Source of the DNA: SM1-50 sp964467345
Lineage (GTDB): Archaea; Thermoplasmatota; E2; DHVEG-1
NCBI GenBank assembly: GCA_964467345.1
Contig: CAYXPY010000049.1
Span: forward strand, 1 to 11,557
Length of the DNA stretch: 11,557 nt
Reading direction: 5' to 3'
How positions within the stretch are numbered: the first letter of the stretch is position 1; every line of letters starts with the position of its first letter. The position numbers and the translations under genes were made by a program. Below are positions 6,097-11,557 of the stretch, piece by piece. Under the pieces are notes generated by a model. That model ran no database searches. It saw only the letters and a list, made by a program, of their open reading frames with translations, and was not told the origin of the DNA.

Positions 6097-6147
6097 AGGG
6101 TAGTCTACCATGGCAGTCTTTTTTCACCAGAAACGATCCAAATTTTA

Positions 6148-6157
6148 GTTTAAAAAT
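6148..6157 (+). promoter_or_regulatory. Box A for the 34-aa candidate
   Basis: GTTTAAAAAT on the plus strand. It predicts a transcript start near 6179, about 20 nt before the ATG at 6200 and just ahead of GGTGA at 6187-6191. Confidence 0.35.
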
Positions 6158-6199
6158 ACCTTCTTAAAAACATAACCTCCAGAGTGGGTGAGCACTGAC

Positions 6200-6304
6200 A
6201 TGGATAATAAGGACATGACAAGGCTGGTTGTCTCGTCACTGTGTCTATTCATTTCAAAAATATCTTGGAAACTTTATTTTAGGTACTGGATTGGTGTTTT
6301 TTAA
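6200..6304 (+). CDS. Candidate 34-aa basic hydrophobic peptide
   Basis: MDNKDMTRLVVSSL, then a hydrophobic and aromatic stretch (CLFISKISW, LYFRYWIGVF), then TAA. GGTGA sits 8 nt before the ATG and a box A at 6148-6157 has correct spacing, so the expression signals are good for so short a frame. The peptide could insert in or lie on the membrane. It runs towards the 3' end of the DUF2341 gene. No family recognised. Confidence 0.35.
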   Translation: MDNKDMTRLVVSSLCLFISKISWKLYFRYWIGVF

Positions 6305-6306
6305 TA

Positions 6307-6323
6307 AAAAGTTAAAAGAGGGA
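6307..6323 (-). terminator. T-rich terminator of the DUF2341/LamG gene
   Basis: Minus strand reads CTCTTTTAACTTTTT beginning about 15 nt past the TAA at 6339-6337: two T-runs without a stem. Confidence 0.4.
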
Positions 6324-6336
6324 AATAAATTGCATT

Positions 6337-8691
6337 TTATGGTGGTGATTCTTCAGGTCCGAAATCAAGGAAACTGCTGGGATTGTTCTGATTATGATAT
6401 TCTGTAAGAATCCAATCAGCACTCCGTGAAAAGGATGAGATTCGTACCTCATCGATGGTACCTGGAAGACAATTATACCTATTTGTAAATCGAGCGATCC
6501 GTACATCTTTTCCAAAATCTGTCATGGTTGAAACAACAGTTCTTGTATCAATCAGTTCTCCGTTAATGTATAATCTCATTGTTGACCCGTCATAGGTACC
6601 CACCAGATGATACCATACGTTAGGGATCCAGAAGTTATTCCCTGTACGGACGTCCTGAAACGCAGAATTTGCGATATAAAACTCAAAACGGGCTTGTTGA
6701 GTCGGATAGGTATCTCCAACAACAGCGAGATGATATTGATAATATGGACTTTGATCTGAATAGTACCCTTTATCGATTATAGGATCACTTCCGCTTCCTC
6801 TAAAGGAAATCGGTTTATACCATGCTTCCAAGGAGATATAATTTGATGGGTTCAAGCTTTGTGAGTTCGCAGACTCGACATAATCATCTGATCCATCAAA
6901 ACCATTTGCATTCCCAATCTTTCCTACGACATTCTGATTGACACCACCATACGCGATTCCATCATTCGAATACGTCGTACTATCAAACAAGATCCCTGAT
7001 TTTTCATTGAAATGCTGCACGAGCACAAAATCAGAATCCCAGACTTTCTCAGGACATTGTTGATCTGAAGAAGCAATGTTACCATAATACATATAGAATA
7101 TCGTGTCGTTGTTTGGATCCAGTGAACTGACATTCACCCAAGCGACCAAATGACCGGTAGAGCCATCGAACTCCTCATTCTCATGATACAACCGAGTTGC
7201 GACACCTACCCCATCCATGAACAAGATATCATCTCCGTCATTCTGCGCCTTATCCCGTAGATCTGAATCAGTAACGGTCAGGACAACTGGGAAATGCTGC
7301 AGATTCCCAGCGACCAGTGTATGATCGACTGTTATCATCTTCCGATACTCCCAGCCTTCTGCAAAGGGGTCAAATACCATTATGGGATTGGTCCGGAACC
7401 AGAATTCCTCTGATATCGAGTTCTCTCCATCCGTTGCATTCACAAACCAGTGATATGTCACCCCATACGTCAGTCCACTGACTGGAAGCATAAATGTTCC
7501 ATCATAAACACCAGTCTGGTGTTGTGAACCGATGTCTGGTGATGTCTCTACCGTATATTCCATCATGTCACCTTGGGGGTCCTTCAGGGTGAATTGAAGC
7601 TGGGTGATGTCTATGGGCACATATTTCTCAGCGTTAGCAGGTATTGGATTTGAGATGATTGGTGCGACTGCCTCGGTCGTGAATGAAAATGTATTCTCAA
7701 CAGTGTCGGTCCCATCAGAGACCGCTACCGTCCAGGTGTACGTTGTTCCACTCTCCAAGCCACTCACTGGAATGCTATACTCACCGTTTCCGACATTAGC
7801 ATCCGATCCAGAGCCGATATCCGGTGTCGTCGTCACACTGTACGTCATCTTATCAAAATCATAATCCTTCAAAGTGAACCGAAGTTCTGATAACGACACG
7901 GGAACATCAACCGCTCCATCCTCAGGTGAGATCTGCATGACGAGGGGAGGGAAATTTGCATAATACCAGGTCATGTCCGTCGCCTGCAGGGTCGTCATCA
8001 ACGAATACCCCAGGAATCCGAACTGGGCTGGTGATCCCGGGAAGGCGAACGCAAAACCGACTCCGATGAATCCAAACGCGGTGCCCACCTGGGTTCCTCG
8101 TGCGATGACGCCACGGCCGGTGGCCATCTCCGCGACTGAGACTGCGGAGCTGTCCGGGTAGAACCCTCGCCATTGCATGAGCAGACGAGGGCGTGGTAAC
8201 ATGAACGGGGGGATGACAAACCCCCAACCTGCACCCGCCATACTACAAAACATCAGTGTTACATTATCCGCATCAGATGATCCAGGGTGTATCAAATGAC
8301 TCCATCGAGATGATACACCAGACTTTAACCAGGGTGGTTCAATCAGCGAACAGATTTCCTCGACTGAACACGTATGGGCGAGTAATCCAAGATCAGCAAG
8401 CAGTTCAATGAATTGTACCTTTAGTGTTCGTGTCCCCTGTCCGCAGGGATCAACAGCGTTTGCCTCAATAACGGTAGAGAACAGTTGTTGTAAACGTCTA
8501 CAGGAGTCGATAGATAACTGTTTCTGTATTGGTCTCCCACCAACGACACAGCGTACTTTCACTGTATCTTTTATTGAAGAATCCTGGTGCGGTGTCTGTA
8601 TCACACCAAGGACCCCGGGACTAAGACTGCTTAGTAAAAACAGCAGTAAAACACACACAATTGAGAGAACATATATACGATTTTGTTTCAT
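6337..8691 (-). CDS. Large secreted protein with Fn3-like repeats, DUF2341 and LamG
   Basis: A 784-aa exported, probably surface or matrix protein. Signal peptide 1-29 (Lys2, Arg5, core VLSIVCVLLLFLL). Residues 30-248 form an N-terminal domain I cannot name: a Cys-containing helical part (Cys48, 64, 83, 108, 114), then a Gly/Phe-rich hydrophobic part (IPPFMLPRPRLLMQW; GFIGVGFAFAFP). Two fibronectin-III-like repeats follow (about 249-340 and 343-435), each with 'LKD...M.Y.V.T.PDIGS' and 'PVSGL..G.TY.W.V'. DUF2341 spans about 446-555 (REYKMITV-type start here as YRKMITVDH, with FPVVLTVTDSDLR). A concanavalin-A-like LamG domain (about 556-758: GFDGSDDYVE, WYHLVGTYDG, LYINGELID, GTIDEVRI) ends in ADWILTEYHNQNNPSSF, as usual for these fusions. 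LamG domains usually bind carbohydrate. No C-terminal anchor is visible. GGAGG lies 6 nt before the ATG. Confidence 0.9.
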   Translation of the reverse strand: MKQNRIYVLSIVCVLLLFLLSSLSPGVLGVIQTPHQDSSIKDTVKVRCVVGGRPIQKQLSIDSCRRLQQLFSTVIEANAVDPCGQGTRTLKVQFIELLADLGLLAHTCSVEEICSLIEPPWLKSGVSSRWSHLIHPGSSDADNVTLMFCSMAGAGWGFVIPPFMLPRPRLLMQWRGFYPDSSAVSVAEMATGRGVIARGTQVGTAFGFIGVGFAFAFPGSPAQFGFLGYSLMTTLQATDMTWYYANFPPLVMQISPEDGAVDVPVSLSELRFTLKDYDFDKMTYSVTTTPDIGSGSDANVGNGEYSIPVSGLESGTTYTWTVAVSDGTDTVENTFSFTTEAVAPIISNPIPANAEKYVPIDITQLQFTLKDPQGDMMEYTVETSPDIGSQHQTGVYDGTFMLPVSGLTYGVTYHWFVNATDGENSISEEFWFRTNPIMVFDPFAEGWEYRKMITVDHTLVAGNLQHFPVVLTVTDSDLRDKAQNDGDDILFMDGVGVATRLYHENEEFDGSTGHLVAWVNVSSLDPNNDTIFYMYYGNIASSDQQCPEKVWDSDFVLVQHFNEKSGILFDSTTYSNDGIAYGGVNQNVVGKIGNANGFDGSDDYVESANSQSLNPSNYISLEAWYKPISFRGSGSDPIIDKGYYSDQSPYYQYHLAVVGDTYPTQQARFEFYIANSAFQDVRTGNNFWIPNVWYHLVGTYDGSTMRLYINGELIDTRTVVSTMTDFGKDVRIARFTNRYNCLPGTIDEVRISSFSRSADWILTEYHNQNNPSSFLDFGPEESPP
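7390..7932 (-). repeat. Two tandem fibronectin-like modules
   Basis: Within the large secreted protein, residues about 254-340 and 349-434 are copies of one module. Shared landmarks in order: VP near the start, LRFTLKD or LQFTLKD, M.Y.V.T.PDIGS, G.....PVSGL, G.TY.W.V..DG. They probably act as a spacer lifting the LamG domain from the cell. Confidence 0.7.
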
Positions 8692-8697
8692 ATTTTT

Positions 8698-8702
8698 CCT
8701 CC
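8698..8702 (-). promoter_or_regulatory. Shine-Dalgarno of the DUF2341/LamG gene
   Basis: GGAGG on the minus strand, 6 nt before the ATG at 8691; it supports this start over internal methionines. Confidence 0.6.
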
Positions 8703-8756
8703 GTTATTTTTCGCTTCATCTACGGTTTTATACTAGAAATTATCCTCTTCGTTCAC

Positions 8757-8784
8757 TTAAATGTTTGGTATTGATAAAAATCAC
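8757..8784 (-). promoter_or_regulatory. Shared promoter element, copy B
   Basis: The second copy of the 28-nt block at 1080-1107 (25 of 28 identical). It begins 65 nt before the ATG. Its box A (CATTTAAG on the minus strand) predicts a start near 8734, giving a leader of about 43 nt that contains the GGAGG. A second TATA-like stretch nearer the gene (8726-8732) would start transcription on top of the GGAGG and is less likely. Confidence 0.6.
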
Positions 8785-9195
8785 TTATTATGGTGTTGTG
8801 GGGAAAGAAATAGTACTGTTAACAAAGACACACATGTGAGTGTGAACTCAAGGGATGTTAGAGGGTCTGAGTGTGAGACGAAAATCAGAGTTCTATCAGG
8901 GGTTCGTTGTCGTATTTCTCTGGATTGTCCTAAAAAACCAATTTCGGTTATCCGTGGTGGTTCCCGTGATTCTATTTCCAAATTGTTTTTAATATAATTT
9001 TATGGGTAGGAACGGGGGAATAGGAGTGCCAGGAAGAGGAGAAGAGGAAAGGACTATCAACAAAATCATCTCCTATTTTTTCCCCCATATATAGTATATG
9101 TTTTAGAACTCCTAATAAGGTTTTACCCAATTCATACCCAAATTACGCTTCTTTTTCTTGATTAAAAATGCAATCATCTGTTGGGGGATTACCTT
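8785..9195. other. Gene-poor spacer with purine-rich tract
   Basis: No gene I can support. Overlapping open frames of 66-78 codons on both strands (8761-8997 plus, 8981-8781 minus) have no ribosome site and unlike-protein composition. A purine-rich tract runs from about 9004 to 9052 on the plus strand (GGGGGAATAGGAG, GAAGAGGAGAAGAGG), followed by AT-rich DNA. Confidence 0.35.
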
Positions 9196-9357
9196 TTATT
9201 TGTCTTCTTCTGGTGGCTGTGATGTCGGTGGATAGCGCAGAGTTTTGTAGATATATACATCGTTGCGTTCCTCTTCTTTTCCCTCTATCCGTTCGTCTAT
9301 ATTTTTTAGTAGTTTCACTATATCGACTGAACTGAAGTTATAAAACGGTTCATTCAA
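9196..9357 (-). CDS. 53-aa charged protein with TTG start
   Basis: An unrecognised small protein. It has an amphipathic helical middle (VDIVKLLKNIDERIEGKEEER), then NDVYIYKTLRYPP and an acidic Pro-rich end (TSQPPEEDK). It starts at TTG: GAGGTG (9369-9364) lies 6 nt upstream, two in-frame stops come just before, and the nearby ATGs open only 3 or 11 codons. A strong box A (AAATTATATATATCC, about 9410-9396) puts the transcript start near 9377, giving a 20-nt leader. Promoter, ribosome site and composition agree, so it is probably real despite its size. Likely cytosolic; function unknown. Confidence 0.6.
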   Translation of the reverse strand: MNEPFYNFSSVDIVKLLKNIDERIEGKEEERNDVYIYKTLRYPPTSQPPEEDK

Positions 9358-9395
9358 TCATCACACCTCTTCCACATTATATCTATGTGAGTTTT

Positions 9396-9410
9396 GGATA
9401 TATATAATTT
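9396..9410 (-). promoter_or_regulatory. Box A of the 53-aa gene
   Basis: AAATTATATATATCC on the minus strand, about 26 nt before an inferred start near 9377. Confidence 0.5.
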
Positions 9411-9411
9411 T

Positions 9412-9703
9412 GTGGATTGTTGGGTCAACAGATTCATGACATGATTTTCTTCAATAAAGACGACATGGTCTGCTGCAAGGGTTGATACCCTGTGTGATCT
9501 GATCCAATGGCATACTTACTTCTACGGCTCTGATCATGCTGTTTTTCGTCAAAATGAAACAAACAAGCGTGTTTTTTGCGTTTTGTCGGATGATTTAGTC
9601 AGCGGGTTTCATATTCATTGGGAGTGTTCTTTGGAATGATCATCGGAAAAAAAATGAATATGGTTAGGCGCAGTTCTGTGCAGCTCCTGGTAGTTTATCG
9701 ACT
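9412..9703. other. Divergent intergenic region before the glycan operon
   Basis: No supported gene. A plus-strand frame from 9636 to 9794 (52 codons, basic) overlaps the GT2 start by 8 nt, but the inferred GT2 promoter lies inside it and its ribosome site is poor. Confidence 0.35.
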
Positions 9704-9714
9704 AAATTATATAA
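9704..9714 (+). promoter_or_regulatory. Box A of the glycan operon
   Basis: AAATTATATAA on the plus strand, predicting a start near 9736 and a leader of about 50 nt. GGAGGT at 9770-9775 then lies 11 nt before the ATG at 9787. An AAATTTAAAA at 9719-9729 is an alternative that would shorten the leader. Confidence 0.5.
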
Positions 9715-9786
9715 TCAAAAAATTTAAAATGAAAAAGATTAAGAGAGGAGACTTGATTCGATTTGATATGGAGGTTTACGAGGTAG

Positions 9787-10734
9787 ATGTATAAAGATAG
9801 ACGGTCGGTGTACTTGAAACATGCGTCGTCTATCGATGAGCAGCCTGCTCGGACCCTGGCTGCGATCCCCTGTTATAATGAGGCCAAGACCATCGGTTCT
9901 GTGGTGCTGAAGGCTAAGCAGTATGTCGATGAGGTCGTTGTTATTGATGATGGGTGTACGGATGATACGGTTGGTGTCGCGAAGATCGCGGGGGCGACCG
10001 TGCTGCGTCATGGCGGCAACAAGGGGTATGGTGCTGCGATCCAGAGTGCGTTTTCCTATGCCCGGGAGCAGGGCTTTGATGTGATGACGGTGCTGGATGG
10101 TGATGGTCAGCATGACCCTGATGAGATCCAGACGGTGATGACGCCGGTGTTGTCGGAGAACGTGGATATCGCTATTGGGTCCCGGTTCCTGGATAAGACC
10201 CGTAGGGACGTGCCGTTGTATCGCAGGTTTGGGATCTGGGTGTTGACGCGGTTGTCCAACGCGGGTTCTAAGGAACAGTATCATCGGGTGACGGATGGGC
10301 AGAGCGGGTTTCGGGCGTACTCACGGCGGGCGATCGAGTCGCTGGATCCGAAGGATATGGACATGGGGGTGTCTGCGGAGATCCTGATGCAGGGACGGAA
10401 GAACAACCTGTTGTACAAGGAGGTTCCTATCTCGGTTGATTATACGTTGCAGGGGTCGACGAAACGACCCGTGGGCCATGGCCTGGGGGTGATCGTCTCT
10501 ATCCTGAAGTATCTGGAGGTGGAGCATGCGTTGCTGTTCTTCGGGGTGCCTGGGATCGTGTTGTTTACGATTGGGCTGGTGTTCGGCTGGGGGGTGTATG
10601 CGGATTATACCGCGACAAAGGTGCTGGCGGTGGGTAATGCGCTGATCACGGTTGCGTTGTTGATCCTGGGGGTGCTGTTGGGGATGACCGGGTTGATCCT
10701 GCATGCGGTGATCAATGCGGGTCATCGGAGATAA
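9787..10734 (+). CDS. GT2 dolichol-phosphate-type glycosyltransferase
   Basis: A 315-aa membrane-associated glycosyltransferase. It should move a sugar from a nucleotide donor (UDP- or GDP-linked) to a polyprenyl or dolichyl phosphate on the cytoplasmic face, feeding N-glycan or surface-glycan assembly. Motifs in order: nucleotide-binding AAIPCYNEAKTIG (25-37), VVVIDDGCTDDT (50-61), the metal-binding DGDGQHDP (104-111) and acceptor-loop TDGQSGFRAYSRRA (169-182). Two C-terminal membrane helices follow (about 248-270 and 281-308). This is the DPM1/AglJ-like layout, GT-A fold. The length is normal for archaeal versions with a two-helix tail. It is first in an operon with wecB (60-nt gap). Codons are strikingly G-ending compared with the AT-rich DNA around it. 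The exact sugar cannot be told from sequence. Confidence 0.9.
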   Translation: MYKDRRSVYLKHASSIDEQPARTLAAIPCYNEAKTIGSVVLKAKQYVDEVVVIDDGCTDDTVGVAKIAGATVLRHGGNKGYGAAIQSAFSYAREQGFDVMTVLDGDGQHDPDEIQTVMTPVLSENVDIAIGSRFLDKTRRDVPLYRRFGIWVLTRLSNAGSKEQYHRVTDGQSGFRAYSRRAIESLDPKDMDMGVSAEILMQGRKNNLLYKEVPISVDYTLQGSTKRPVGHGLGVIVSILKYLEVEHALLFFGVPGIVLFTIGLVFGWGVYADYTATKVLAVGNALITVALLILGVLLGMTGLILHAVINAGHRR

Positions 10735-10794
10735 CACGGGTATCGTCGGATTCAGATTTCAAAAATTCAGGTTTATGAAAAAAGGTTGGAAGAT

Positions 10795-11557
10795 ATGAAG
10801 ATTGCGCTAGTCGTGGGGACCCGTCCGGAGATAATAAAGATGTCTCCGATCATCCGTGAATGCCAGCGGGTGAATCAGGAGTTTGTCCTGGTGCATACGG
10901 GTCAGCATTATTCCTATAGCATGGATGGGGTGTTCTTCAAGCAGCTGCAGCTGCCCCAGCCAGCGTATAACCTTGGGGTCGGGTCTGGGACGCATGCGCA
11001 GCAGACTGCTCGGATTCTTATGGGTATCGAGCCGGTGTTGCAGAAGGAGAATCCTGCTGTTGTGTTGGTGCAGGGTGATACGAACACGGTGCTTGCTGCT
11101 GCGTTGGCTGCTACGAAGCTGCATCTGAAGGTCGGGCATGTCGAGGCTGGGCTGCGGAGTTATGATACAAGGATGCCTGAGGAGGTCAACCGCGTGTTGA
11201 CTGATCATTGTTCTGATTTGTTGTTCACACCAACCCCGCAGGCAGAGCAGATCCTTTTGGAGGAAGGAATCTCCAAGGAGAAGGTCTTTCTGACCGGCAA
11301 CACCATTGTTGATGCGGTGTCCCATCATGTGAAGCTTGCGGAGGCACAGGAGCATGTATTAGATGACCTGGGGCTGCGCAAAAAGGAGTATTTCCTGGTA
11401 ACGATGCATCGGCAGGAGAACGTCGATGAAAAAGATCGCCTCAAAAGTATTCTGAAGGGGCTGGGGGATCTGCAGAAGAAGTTCGATTTGCCGGTGGTCT
11501 ATCCGATTCATCCACGCTCTCGTAAGAAGATCCAGGAGTTTGGGTTGGAGGCTGCTG
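10795..11557 (+). CDS. wecB: UDP-N-acetylglucosamine 2-epimerase (partial)
   Basis: The first 254 codons of a non-hydrolysing epimerase that interconverts UDP-GlcNAc and UDP-ManNAc in the cytoplasm, the first step towards ManNAc or ManNAcA surface sugars. Visible family motifs: GTRPEIIKMSPI (8-19, Arg10 and Lys15 bind UDP), HTGQHYS (34-40), QGDTNTVLAAALAA (93-106, catalytic Asp95), GHVEAGLRS (114-122, Glu117), PEEVNRVLTDH (128-138, Glu130), TGNTIVDAV (167-175), MHRQEN (204-209, catalytic His205) and YPIHPR (236-241). These match the known E. coli WecB catalytic set Asp95, Glu117, Glu131 and His213. About a third of the usual 360-380 residues is cut off by the window end. It follows the GT2 gene by 60 nt with no promoter seen, so they are probably co-transcribed. 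A uronate-forming UDP-ManNAc dehydrogenase (wecC) would be a typical next gene. Confidence 0.93.
   Translation, partial: MKIALVVGTRPEIIKMSPIIRECQRVNQEFVLVHTGQHYSYSMDGVFFKQLQLPQPAYNLGVGSGTHAQQTARILMGIEPVLQKENPAVVLVQGDTNTVLAAALAATKLHLKVGHVEAGLRSYDTRMPEEVNRVLTDHCSDLLFTPTPQAEQILLEEGISKEKVFLTGNTIVDAVSHHVKLAEAQEHVLDDLGLRKKEYFLVTMHRQENVDEKDRLKSILKGLGDLQKKFDLPVVYPIHPRSRKKIQEFGLEAA

Noticed and set aside
7922..8234. Overlapping minus and plus frames within the LamG gene
   Set aside because: Shadow frames of a GC-richer stretch; the main frame has a clear signal peptide and domains.
8781..8981. Minus-strand 66-codon frame upstream of the LamG gene
   Set aside because: TTG start without a Shine-Dalgarno, and it runs into the promoter element.
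8761..8997. Plus-strand 78-codon frame
   Set aside because: It begins inside the shared promoter element of the opposite strand and has neither a ribosome site nor protein-like composition.
9004..9052. Purine-rich tract considered as a regulatory or triplex element
   Set aside because: No mirror symmetry or pairing partner is visible, and no gene start lies next to it.
9636..9794. 52-codon basic frame overlapping the GT2 start
   Set aside because: The inferred GT2 promoter lies inside it and its ribosome site is poor; it would not be on the main transcript.
1..11557. CRISPR array, tRNA, rRNA or insertion sequence
   Set aside because: I saw no regularly spaced repeats, no cloverleaf, no rRNA-like conserved stretches and no transposase-like frame.

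Overview
The window looks like a piece of a euryarchaeal genome, with a Thermoplasmata-like or related metagenomic lineage as my best guess. Three kinds of evidence point there. Most genes have an archaeal box A (TTTAWAT-type) about 25 nt before the inferred transcript start, followed by a GGAGG or GAGGTG Shine-Dalgarno. Genes end at oligo-T runs rather than hairpins. The proteome is rich in secreted PKD, DUF2341 and LamG proteins. I could not run a search, so the lineage is an inference.

Layout, left to right. Positions 1-69 hold the first codons of a minus-strand exported or membrane protein that leaves the window. From 233 to 4829 the minus strand carries four separately promoted genes: a secreted beta-rich protein with an unusual amphipathic C-terminal tail, a 42-aa zinc-ribbon miniprotein, a secreted subtilisin-like (S8) protease with a PKD domain, and a 375-aa protein made of six near-identical CxxC...CxxC zinc modules. 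Between the last two lies a decayed fragment (3478-3607) with a frameshifted copy of the same tail that ends the first secreted protein. Positions 4830-6336 are AT-rich and hold only small genes: a 38-aa charged peptide (minus), a weak 48-aa candidate (plus), a 73-aa two-helix membrane protein (plus) and a 34-aa candidate (plus). From 8691 down to 6337 the minus strand encodes a large secreted protein with a novel N-terminal domain, two fibronectin-like repeats, DUF2341 and LamG. A 53-aa TTG-start gene (9357-9196, minus) follows. After a gene-poor stretch, the plus strand begins a surface-glycan operon: a GT2 dolichol-phosphate-type glycosyltransferase and a UDP-GlcNAc 2-epimerase (wecB) that runs off the end.

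How they fit together: this is mainly a cell-surface region. It encodes a secreted protease, two secreted adhesion or matrix-like proteins, and the start of a sugar-nucleotide and lipid-linked glycan cluster. The two non-protease secreted genes share a 28-nt upstream element (25 of 28 positions identical), which suggests co-regulation. The six-module zinc protein, the shared C-terminal tail and the promoter element are the least conventional features.
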